Shown: piece after piece, positions 1 through 7,244 of the stretch
Position numbering within the stretch: the stretch's first letter is position 1
Layout: each line of letters begins with the position of its first letter
From: Deinococcus sp.
GTDB taxonomy: Bacteria; Deinococcota; Deinococci; Deinococcales; Thermaceae
NCBI GenBank assembly: GCA_023382135.1
Contig: JAMCQK010000148.1
Span: 1 to 7,900, forward strand
Length of the DNA stretch: 7,900 bases
Direction: 5' to 3'
Position numbers and translations under genes: made by a program
Notes under the pieces: generated by a model
Databases searched by the model: none
Told to the model about the DNA's origin: nothing
What the model saw: only the letters and a program-made list of their open reading frames with translations

Positions 1-457
1 GGTGTGCGGGACCAGAACCCGGCACTTGTAACAAGTCGATGCCGAGCTCTCTTGCAAGACGCCGCACCGATGGAGCGGCGGGAATGAGCTTGCGGCTTAC
101 GGGGGCGGCGGTAGGCGCCGGTGTTGGAACGGGGGCGGCCGCGGGCAACGTGGCTGGAACAGAAGCTTTTGGTGCGGCCTCAGCGGGCTTGGATGGTTCA
201 GTTTTTGTGGCCGGTACCGCTGCTCTGCCCAGCAGCAGAACCACCTGGCCACTTTTTACCTCGTCGCCGGGTTTGACCAGAATTTTCTCCACCACGCCCG
301 CAGAAGGCGCGGGAACTTCCACCACGGCCTTGTCGGTCTCTAGTTCCAGGAAGGGCTGGCCGGCCTCGAGGCCGTCCCCCTCCTTCACCATCACGCCCAC
401 CACCACCGCCGAGGCGACGTTATCTCCCAAGTCAGGTAGTTTGATTTCGGTTGCCAC
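1..457 (-). CDS. aceF: Pyruvate dehydrogenase E2, dihydrolipoyl acetyltransferase (N-terminal part, cut by window edge)
   Basis: E2 accepts the acetyl group from E1 on a swinging lipoyl-lysine and passes it to CoA in the cytoplasmic pyruvate dehydrogenase complex. The visible 152 residues start at a GTG and open with a biotinyl/lipoyl domain (about residues 2-77). Its lipoyl-lysine should be Lys43, in the motif ETDKAVVEVP. A flexible Ala/Pro-rich linker follows (about 79-122). From about residue 125 the peripheral-subunit-binding domain begins (IPAAPSVRRLARELGIDL), which docks E1 or E3. The catalytic domain lies outside the window. Only one lipoyl domain precedes the binding domain, unlike the three of E. 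coli AceF. The gene follows aceE on the same strand with an 88-base gap, so the two probably share transcripts, although the gap may also end or restart transcription. The GTG start is supported by an AAGGGAG site 5 bases upstream and by the standard ATEIKLPDLG beginning of lipoyl domains. It could be the E2 of another 2-oxoacid complex, but the adjacent aceE argues for pyruvate. Confidence 0.93.
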   Translation of the reverse strand, partial: MATEIKLPDLGDNVASAVVVGVMVKEGDGLEAGQPFLELETDKAVVEVPAPSAGVVEKILVKPGDEVKSGQVVLLLGRAAVPATKTEPSKPAEAAPKASVPATLPAAAPVPTPAPTAAPVSRKLIPAAPSVRRLARELGIDLLQVPGSGPAH

Positions 458-462
458 TGTTG

Positions 463-469
463 CTCCCTT
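463..469 (-). promoter_or_regulatory. Shine-Dalgarno site of aceF, fixing a GTG start
   Basis: The minus strand reads AAGGGAG, then 5 bases (CAACA), then GTG at 457-455. No ATG precedes the lipoyl domain at a sensible distance, so this site decides the start. Confidence 0.75.
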
Positions 470-489
470 CGGTCGCGCCGATCACCGAT

Positions 490-518
490 TACATATAGCC
501 TATAACCAGCAAAAGCAA
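490..518 (-). promoter_or_regulatory. Candidate internal promoter for aceF
   Basis: On the minus strand TTGCTT (518-513) is followed after 17 bases by TATGTA (495-490); an overlapping TATATG (497-492) is an alternative -10. It lies just after the hairpin that follows aceE and about 33 bases before the aceF start. The region is AT-rich compared with its surroundings. The boxes are degenerate, so this is a weak call from sequence alone. Confidence 0.35.
494..504. repeat. Short perfect palindrome TATAG-C-CTATA in the aceF leader
   Basis: An 11-base perfect inverted repeat (5-base arms around one C) overlaps the spacer and the -10 region of the candidate aceF promoter. An operator would sit in such a place, but the arms are short and AT-rich, so chance is possible. 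No regulator family is recognised from it. Confidence 0.3.
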
Positions 519-544
519 AAGCCATTGGCCCCCGGCCACAGGCT
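511..544 (-). terminator. Terminator-like hairpin just after aceE
   Basis: Directly after the aceE stop, the minus strand forms AGCC (544-541) / GGCT (523-520) around an inner GGCC (537-534) / GGCC (530-527) with a GGG loop. The two stems are separated by a 3x3 internal loop that contains one T-A pair. The run TTTTGCTTTT (520-511) follows at once. This resembles an intrinsic terminator, but the stem is interrupted and the T-run broken. It may be partial, lowering aceF transcription relative to aceE rather than ending all of it. Confidence 0.5.
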
Positions 545-545
545 A

Positions 546-3266
<2,721 letters not shown>

Positions 3267-3272
3267 CCTGAT

Positions 3273-3277
3273 CTCCT
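3273..3277 (-). promoter_or_regulatory. Shine-Dalgarno site of aceE, deciding its start
   Basis: AGGAG on the minus strand stands 6 bases before the ATG at 3266-3264. The upstream in-frame ATG at 3287 has no such site, which favours the shorter protein. Confidence 0.8.
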
Positions 3278-3322
3278 GAAAACGCACCCCTAAACCCGGA
3301 GTGCCTGTGGGTCCAACATCCT

Positions 3323-3328
3323 AGATTA
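3323..3328 (-). promoter_or_regulatory. Candidate -10 box of aceE
   Basis: TAATCT on the minus strand fits the TANNNT pattern and would give a leader of roughly 50 bases before aceE, carrying its Shine-Dalgarno site. No convincing -35 box lies 16-18 bases upstream, so activation by a regulator or a different start is possible. It shares the divergent region 3267-3401 with the PP2C promoter. Confidence 0.35.
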
Positions 3329-3389
3329 CCTCATTCCCGCTCACCCTTTTGGCGTTTGGCCAACGACCGGTGGACTATGCGTGGGCGCG

Positions 3390-3395
3390 TATACT
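3390..3395 (+). promoter_or_regulatory. -10 box for a leaderless PP2C transcript
   Basis: TATACT is a near-consensus -10 box that ends exactly 6 bases before the ATG at 3402, so the first transcribed base should be the A of the start codon or within a base of it. There is no Shine-Dalgarno sequence. A -35 box is not evident 15-19 bases upstream; the strong -10 may suffice, or an activator may help. Confidence 0.6.
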
Positions 3396-3401
3396 TTTCT
3401 T

Positions 3402-4391
3402 ATGCTCGATTCTGGGCACACCGAGCCTGTTTCGGTGGCATATTTAACCGATCCTGGCCGCAGAGAAGCGAACCAGGATGCTGTGGGGTACCAGATTACG
3501 CCCTCTGGCGGAGTTTTTATTGTTGCGGACGGCATGGGTGGGCACCGGACCGGGGAGCTTGCCTCCAAGCTGGCGGTGGACACCATTCAGGCCCAGCTCA
3601 GGGTGGGCCAGCCCTCGCCCCAGCAACTGGTGGAGGCCTACGAGCGGGCCAATCAGGAAGTTTATTCGTACGGCCAGAGGCCGGAATCGCGCGGGATGGG
3701 CACTACCGCCACCACCTTGCTTTTGGATCTTCCTTACGCCCTGGTTGCTCATGTGGGGGACTCGAGGGCGTATTTGTTTCGCGGAGGCGAGCTGCTACAG
3801 CTTACCGACGATCACTCGTGGGTGGCGGACCGGATGCGCCAGGGCCTGCTCTCACCCGAGGAGGCCCGCCACCACCGCTGGCGGAACGTGATTACCAACG
3901 CCCTGGGTTCCTTCCCCGAGGTGAAGGTGGACATTTCAGCCCTAAAGGTTGCGCCGGGTGATGTTTTCCTGCTCTGCTCCGACGGGGTTACCAGCGTTCT
4001 CGATGACAAGGTGCTGCTGGAAGTGCTCAAAAAGAGCGGTCCCAGTGCCACCGCCTCTGAACTGGTAAAGCTTGCGAATGCCTGGGGCGGCCCCGACAAC
4101 ATCAGCGTGATGGTAGTGGCGGTCGGCGGCCAGGTGCCCGCAGGACAACGTTCCTATGCTCTGCCGCTGGAAGGTGCCGCCGGCCCTATCCGGCTTTCTA
4201 TCAGCGACGCGCCCGAGACCTTGAACGCTGGCCTGCCTGGGCAGACAGGCGAAGAGAACCCTCCCGGACGCGCCAGGACCGGCGACAGGCTCGGCCTGGT
4301 GCTTCTACTGCTGCTGTGGCTGGCGCTCTTGGCTTATGTGCTTTACAACCAGTACGGGCAGAACGGCATACCTATCCAGCCTTTTCGCTGA
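3402..4391 (+). CDS. PP2C-family serine/threonine protein phosphatase, tail-anchored
   Basis: Metal-dependent phosphatase that removes phosphate from Ser/Thr of proteins, the usual partner of bacterial Hanks-type kinases (Stp/PrpC group). The 329-residue product has the family motifs in order: DPGRREANQD (17-26), VADGMGGH (41-48, metal-binding Asp43), GMGTT (98-102), HVGDSRAYLFR (117-127), DHSW (137-140), TNALG (165-169), LLCSDGVTSVL (190-200) and GGPDNIS (229-235), with metal-binding Asp in the last two. A Gly/Pro-rich spacer of about 50 residues leads to one hydrophobic segment (about 297-315) and a short tail of about 14 residues. I infer a catalytic domain held on the cytoplasmic face of the membrane. 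The ATG at 3402 is chosen because TATACT lies 6 bases before it; the in-frame GTG at 3381 would put the promoter inside the gene. No kinase gene is in the window, so its substrates are unknown. Confidence 0.92.
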   Translation: MLDSGHTEPVSVAYLTDPGRREANQDAVGYQITPSGGVFIVADGMGGHRTGELASKLAVDTIQAQLRVGQPSPQQLVEAYERANQEVYSYGQRPESRGMGTTATTLLLDLPYALVAHVGDSRAYLFRGGELLQLTDDHSWVADRMRQGLLSPEEARHHRWRNVITNALGSFPEVKVDISALKVAPGDVFLLCSDGVTSVLDDKVLLEVLKKSGPSATASELVKLANAWGGPDNISVMVVAVGGQVPAGQRSYALPLEGAAGPIRLSISDAPETLNAGLPGQTGEENPPGRARTGDRLGLVLLLLLWLALLAYVLYNQYGQNGIPIQPFR

Positions 4392-4406
4392 ACATTTTTG
4401 GGCCAG

Positions 4407-4460
4407 GCTGGGTTGAATCAAGCGGGTACCGGTTTTCCATCGCATTGGTTTGATTCCAGC
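4407..4460 (+). repeat. Imperfect inverted repeat after the PP2C gene
   Basis: GCTGG (4407-4411) and AATCAA (4416-4421), separated by a 4-base bulge, pair with TTGATTCCAGC (4450-4460) across a 28-base loop. The 141-base gap between the PP2C and ridA genes holds this repeat and the ridA promoter; nothing else is seen. No T-run follows, so it is not a standard terminator. It might be a 3' RNA structure or chance. Confidence 0.25.
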
Positions 4461-4498
4461 GGTAGTTGCGGGATCCAAGATACTTTCTCGACAGCCTG

Positions 4499-4526
4499 TT
4501 GCGCGGCGGTTCCCATGGGATAAGCT
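4499..4526 (+). promoter_or_regulatory. Promoter for a leaderless ridA transcript
   Basis: TTGCGC (4499-4504), a 16-base spacer and TAAGCT (4521-4526) form a sigma-70-type promoter. The -10 box ends exactly 6 bases before the ATG at 4533, and no Shine-Dalgarno sequence is present, so the message should begin at the start codon. Confidence 0.6.
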
Positions 4527-4532
4527 TGGCGC

Positions 4533-4904
4533 ATGGAAAAGATTGGCACTGCTGACGCGCCCCAGGCCATTGGACCTTATAGCCAGGCAATCAAACAGGC
4601 CGGCCTGGTGTTCTGCTCCGGCCAGATTCCCCTCACGCCCTCGGGGGAGCTGGTCCAGGGCGGAATTGAGTCCGAGACCCGGCAGGTGATGCAGAATCTT
4701 AAGGGCGTCCTCGAGGCCGCCGGTTCCTCGCTATCTAAAGTGGTGCAGGTGACCGCCTATTTGCGCGACATGAACGACTTTGCCGCTTTCAACAAGGTCT
4801 ACGCGGAGTACGTTTCCGAGCCCTATCCCGCGCGTGCGACGATCCAGGTGGCGCGCCTGCCCCGCGATGTTGCAGTGGAAGTGGCCTGCATCGCCACCAC
4901 TTGA
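4533..4904 (+). CDS. ridA: RidA family 2-iminobutanoate/2-iminopropanoate deaminase
   Basis: RidA (YjgF/YER057c/UK114 family) speeds the hydrolysis of reactive enamine/imine intermediates released by PLP enzymes such as threonine dehydratase, giving 2-oxoacids and ammonia and so protecting other PLP enzymes. The 123-residue length is typical for one subunit of the homotrimer. Visible family features are AIGPYSQAI (12-20), CSGQIPLTPSGEL (28-40), and near the C-terminus PARATIQVARLPRDVAVEVA (99-118). Arg101 there corresponds to the substrate-carboxylate-binding arginine of active members, and Glu116 to the conserved late acidic residue, so an active deaminase is likely rather than one of the divergent Rid subfamilies. 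The gene has its own leaderless promoter and lies 33 bases before meaB, which also appears to have its own. Confidence 0.95.
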   Translation: MEKIGTADAPQAIGPYSQAIKQAGLVFCSGQIPLTPSGELVQGGIESETRQVMQNLKGVLEAAGSSLSKVVQVTAYLRDMNDFAAFNKVYAEYVSEPYPARATIQVARLPRDVAVEVACIATT

Positions 4905-4931
4905 GGGGTAACAACGCCAGCGGCCTAGAAT
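4901..4931 (+). promoter_or_regulatory. Promoter for a leaderless meaB transcript
   Basis: TAGAAT (4926-4931) ends exactly 6 bases before the ATG at 4938. A TTGAGG (4901-4906) that overlaps the ridA stop codon lies 19 bases upstream, slightly too far for an ideal -35. No Shine-Dalgarno sequence lies before the ATG. Read-through from ridA remains possible, so meaB may be made from both a leadered and a leaderless message. Confidence 0.5.
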
Positions 4932-4937
4932 AGGCCC

Positions 4938-5876
4938 ATGGATCCAGCCGAGCTGACCGAGCGCCTGCGGGCGGGCGACACCCGCGCGCTCGCCCGCGCC
5001 ATCACCCTGGTGGAGTCCGGCCATCGGGCGGCAGGGGCGGTACTGAAGGCTTTTCGCGGCGGAAAGAAGTCCAAGGTGGTCGGCCTTACCGGAAGCCCAG
5101 GTTCGGGCAAGAGCACCCTGACCGACCGGTTGATTGAGGAAGCCCGCAAGCGGGGCGAACAGGTGGCGGTCTTGGCGGTGGATCCATCCAGTCCTTTTAC
5201 CGGCGGCGCCATTCTGGGCGACCGCATCCGCATGATGCGCCACCACCAGGACGCCGGCGTGTATATCCGCTCGCTGGCGAGCCGTGGGGCGCTTGGGGGG
5301 CTTGCGGGGGCCGCGGTGGGCGCGCTGGCGCTGCTTGAAGCTTTTGGCTTCGAGCGCATTTTTGTGGAGACCGTAGGCGTAGGCCAGAGCGAGGTGGATA
5401 TCGCGCGCGTGGCCGACACCACCGTGCTGGTGCTGACCCCCGCTTCCGGCGATGCGGTGCAGGCCTTCAAGGCCGGGGTGATGGAGATTGCCGATCTGTT
5501 TGTGGTGAACAAGTTCGATCTCCCCGGCGGAGAGCGGGTGGTGCAGGAACTCAAGATCACTCTGGAAATCGCCCCGGCACGTCCTGGCGGCTGGAAGCCC
5601 CCGGTGCTTTCTGTGGTCGCCACCAAGGGCGACGGCGTTGCCGGGTTGTTCGAAGGCCTCGAGGCCCACCACGCCCACCTCATCAAGCACAACCTGCTGG
5701 AAGCTCACCGCTTGGAGCGCGCCCGCTTCCAGGTGGAGAGCGTGATCCAGGAGTGGGGGAGAAGAAGAACCCTGGCGGGGAAAGACCTGGTGGCCCTGGT
5801 GGCGGCTGGCGAACTCACCCCGGAAGAAGCAGCGGGCCGTCTGCTCAAACAGACGGCCCACGAACCAGGGTTTTAG
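4938..5876 (+). CDS. meaB: MeaB/ArgK family G protein, chaperone of a B12-dependent acyl-CoA mutase
   Basis: MeaB proteins bind methylmalonyl-CoA mutase (or related mutases), use GTP to gate loading of adenosylcobalamin and release damaged cofactor; the human counterpart is MMAA. The 312 residues are near the usual 310-330. The P-loop is GSPGSGKS (52-59) after VVGLT. The switch region VDPSSPFTGGAILGDRIRMM spans 81-100, with the conserved Asp82. ETVGVGQSEVD (144-154) is the family signature for the Mg-binding switch, and NKFD (191-194) is the guanine-specificity NKxD motif. The C-terminal helices (about 240-312) match the dimerisation arm of the family. No mutase gene is in the window, so the partner, probably in propionyl-CoA metabolism, is inferred. 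The older name ArgK (arginine/ornithine transport kinase) is a misannotation of the same family. Its last codons form a strong hairpin, and it converges on the bacilliredoxin gene with 12 bases between stops. Confidence 0.95.
   Translation: MDPAELTERLRAGDTRALARAITLVESGHRAAGAVLKAFRGGKKSKVVGLTGSPGSGKSTLTDRLIEEARKRGEQVAVLAVDPSSPFTGGAILGDRIRMMRHHQDAGVYIRSLASRGALGGLAGAAVGALALLEAFGFERIFVETVGVGQSEVDIARVADTTVLVLTPASGDAVQAFKAGVMEIADLFVVNKFDLPGGERVVQELKITLEIAPARPGGWKPPVLSVVATKGDGVAGLFEGLEAHHAHLIKHNLLEAHRLERARFQVESVIQEWGRRRTLAGKDLVALVAAGELTPEEAAGRLLKQTAHEPGF
5834..5859 (+). terminator. Perfect 10-bp hairpin at the end of meaB, probable transcription end
   Basis: GGGCCGTCTG (5834-5843) and CAGACGGCCC (5850-5859) are exact inverse complements around a 6-base CTCAAA loop. 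It lies within the last 15 codons of meaB. The T-rich run TTTTAGTTTTG, which includes the stop, begins 11 bases after the stem, so this is not a textbook terminator. On the opposite strand the same hairpin lies about 30 bases past the bacilliredoxin stop, so it could mark or protect the 3' ends of both converging messages. Confidence 0.5.
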
Positions 5877-5888
5877 TTTTGTCCGGCC

Positions 5889-6542
5889 TTACAAGGTGTT
5901 GAGGCGCTCGCGCAGAGCCTTGGCCCTTTCGGTAAGCGGGTCCACCCCTGGCCGGCCGGCGTCGTAGGCCATGATAGCCGCCGGGTGGATATGGTGGCTG
6001 TCCGGGTTCCCGAACAAGCTATTCAAAAGTTCGAACTCTTCCTGTGAGCGCAGGCTGGCGTCCTCGCGGAAGGTGTTCAGGTAGACCCACTTGAAGTCCT
6101 GTTCGCTGATAGCGCCTGCGAGGTACTGGTCCAGCAGGCGTTTGTAGGCCTCGAGATCCGAGACCGCCCCTCCCTTGGCCGCTTTTGCTCCATTAGCGGG
6201 CAGGTGGGCATCGAACAAGGGTTTAAGATTTTCCAAAGTGATATCCCAGTTGTCCAGATCAAACACGGGCTTGCCGCGTTTGAACAAAATGATCTGCGGC
6301 GAATGGTGTGCCACCGCGCTACGCTCCGCGACCCGGTTGGAAGCGGGGCGGTTTTCCACCACCCGGATAATGCCCACGGGGACATCGTCCCGCTGCCGCA
6401 AAAGCATTTCCACATTGCCCCAGCCCTGCATGGTTTTGTGGCAGGTGCCCGCTTTAAAAATAGCGGCCACCGGGTTGGAATCAATAAAGCTATCGGCTTC
6501 TTCCGGGGTGATGATTTCTTTGATGTGTTCGCCTAGCGCCAT
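5889..6542 (-). CDS. brxC: BrxC-type monothiol bacilliredoxin with a C-terminal immunity-like domain
   Basis: The N-terminal part (about 1-112) matches the YtxJ/BrxC thioredoxin-fold family, which removes bacillithiol from oxidised protein cysteines. Visible marks are the single-cysteine site FKAGTCHKTMQG (29-40; Cys34 is the only Cys), the block VVENRPASNRVAERSAVAHH (61-80) with SPQIILFKRGKPV after it, and NWDIT (98-102). B. subtilis BrxC has TCPIS where this protein has TCHKT. BrxC proteins are usually about 110 residues; this one is 217. After an Ala/Gly/Lys linker (113-128), residues 130-217 read as YKRLLDQYLAGAISEQDF, then FELLNSLFGNPDSHH, then a helical tail. That pattern recalls the colicin-like self-protective immunity family (Colicin_immun), recognised by eye only. 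A perfect AGGAGG precedes the ATG. The upstream Nudix gene is 68 bases away and may be co-transcribed. The redox half is well supported; the tail's role is unknown. Confidence 0.82.
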   Translation of the reverse strand: MALGEHIKEIITPEEADSFIDSNPVAAIFKAGTCHKTMQGWGNVEMLLRQRDDVPVGIIRVVENRPASNRVAERSAVAHHSPQIILFKRGKPVFDLDNWDITLENLKPLFDAHLPANGAKAAKGGAVSDLEAYKRLLDQYLAGAISEQDFKWVYLNTFREDASLRSQEEFELLNSLFGNPDSHHIHPAAIMAYDAGRPGVDPLTERAKALRERLNTL

Positions 6543-6547
6543 TCTCG

Positions 6548-6595
6548 CCTCCTGAGGAACCCTTTAGCTTATCCTAACCGCAAACAGGACGGCAA
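6548..6595 (-). promoter_or_regulatory. Shine-Dalgarno site and candidate promoter of the bacilliredoxin gene
   Basis: On the minus strand AGGAGG (6553-6548) stands 5 bases before the ATG, a full-strength ribosome site. Upstream, TTGCCG (6595-6590), 18 bases and TAAGCT (6571-6566) make a plausible promoter with a leader of about 17 bases. The ribosome site is firm; the promoter is tentative, since the Nudix gene just upstream could also supply transcription. Confidence 0.5.
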
Positions 6596-6610
6596 AAGTT
6601 CTCCGGGACA

Positions 6611-7141
6611 CTAGGCGCCCTTAGCGCCCGGGGCGATGCGGTTCTTCTCCGCCGCCAACTGAACGAGCGCTTTGGCCAGCATCCGCTTCTCGTTGGCATA
6701 GGAAAGCTTGTGCTCGGCCTCGGCCACCGGGAGCCAGGCTACTCCTTCCACCTCGGCCAGCTGGGGGCGGGCCTCACCCTTCTGGTAGCGCATCAGAAAA
6801 TAGTGCACTTCTTTGTCCACGGTCACGGGTACGGTGTCGTCCTTCACCACGAAGTGGTAGCGGATCCGGCCCAGGCTCGAACGCACCTTGGCCTCGATGC
6901 CGGTTTCCTCGCGTACTTCGCGCACAGCTGTCTGTGCGTAGCGTTCGCCCTTTTCCACCTGGCCTTTGGGCAGGCTCCAGATCCGGCCCGAACGGATGGT
7001 GATCGCCAAGACCTCGAGGCCGCCTGCGCGCTCTCTAAGCACCACGCCCCCCGCCGAGACCACTTGACGCCTGGCCACCCGCCTTGGGGTGCGGCGGGTT
7101 TTCTGCCCCGAATGTTTTACCGCTACTGGCCGAGACCGCAT
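6611..7141 (-). CDS. Nudix hydrolase
   Basis: Nudix enzymes hydrolyse a nucleoside diphosphate linked to another group, X. The box is complete and canonical, G-x5-E-x7-REV-x-EE-x-G, at residues 60-82 (GQVEKGERYAQTAVREVREE then TGI), preceded by VVSAGGVVL (27-35) and WSLPK (55-59). After the box come EVHYFLMRY and EVEGVAWLPVAEAEHKLSY, an arrangement seen in bacterial Ap4A/Ap6A and MutT-like hydrolases; the true substrate cannot be read from sequence. The ATG at 7141 gives 176 residues with a very basic leader of about 26 residues (several Arg and Lys) before the fold. It is chosen for a -10 box and an AGGCAGG site at fitting distances. A GTG at 7078 would remove most of the leader, and an ATG at 7186 would lengthen it. 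The gene is upstream of the bacilliredoxin gene on the same strand and divergent from rsmI. Confidence 0.88.
   Translation of the reverse strand: MRSRPVAVKHSGQKTRRTPRRVARRQVVSAGGVVLRERAGGLEVLAITIRSGRIWSLPKGQVEKGERYAQTAVREVREETGIEAKVRSSLGRIRYHFVVKDDTVPVTVDKEVHYFLMRYQKGEARPQLAEVEGVAWLPVAEAEHKLSYANEKRMLAKALVQLAAEKNRIAPGAKGA
7077..7102 (+). repeat. 7-bp perfect hairpin with a T-run, inside the 5' end of the Nudix gene
   Basis: ACCCGCC (7077-7083) pairs with GGCGGGT (7093-7099) over a 9-base loop, and the plus strand continues TTT. On the plus strand it looks like an intrinsic terminator, yet it lies antisense to Nudix codons for an Arg-rich stretch. It could stop antisense transcription before rsmI, shape the Nudix message near its start, or be chance. 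Confidence 0.35.
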
Positions 7142-7149
7142 TAACCCAA

Positions 7150-7170
7150 ACCTGCCTGAAGCTAAGTCTA
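7150..7170 (-). promoter_or_regulatory. Candidate -10 box and ribosome site of the Nudix gene
   Basis: On the minus strand TAGACT (7170-7165) is followed by AGGCAGGT (7157-7150), which stands 8 bases before the ATG at 7141. The distance from -10 box to start (23 bases) equals that of the bacilliredoxin gene. No clear -35 box is seen, and the ribosome site is imperfect. Confidence 0.4.
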
Positions 7171-7206
7171 CTTCCTGGGCTGGCATTGGCACGGTCCACC
7201 GCCCCC

Positions 7207-7238
7207 TTGCAAGCGGATGTTCGGCGGCTCTATAGACT
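7207..7238 (+). promoter_or_regulatory. Promoter for a leaderless rsmI transcript
   Basis: TTGCAA (7207-7212) and, 18 bases on, TATAGA (7231-7236) form a good promoter. The overlapping TAGACT (7233-7238) ends exactly 6 bases before the ATG at 7245, the same geometry as the other plus-strand genes. No Shine-Dalgarno sequence is present. Confidence 0.6.
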
Positions 7239-7244
7239 GAAGAG

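Noticed and set aside
3267..3287. Upstream start of aceE giving 7 extra residues
   Set aside because: The AGGAG ribosome site lies inside those 7 codons and is correctly spaced for the downstream ATG.
3381..3401. GTG start of the PP2C gene 7 codons upstream
   Set aside because: The TATACT box lies within this stretch and points to transcription starting at the ATG at 3402; the extra residues add nothing to the domain.
3356..3961. 201-codon open frame on the plus strand overlapping the PP2C gene
   Set aside because: It is in another frame over the conserved phosphatase core, shows no family features, and would put the PP2C promoter inside it.
4389..4401. CATTTTTG after the PP2C stop as an intrinsic terminator
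   Set aside because: The T-run is preceded only by a weak 4-bp CAGC/GCTG stem overlapping the last codons, too small for a confident terminator.
4731..5861. 376-codon open frame on the minus strand opposite ridA and meaB
   Set aside because: It is antisense to two clear genes with complete family motifs. Its translation is His/Gln/Arg-rich and low in pattern, as expected of a GC-rich shadow frame.
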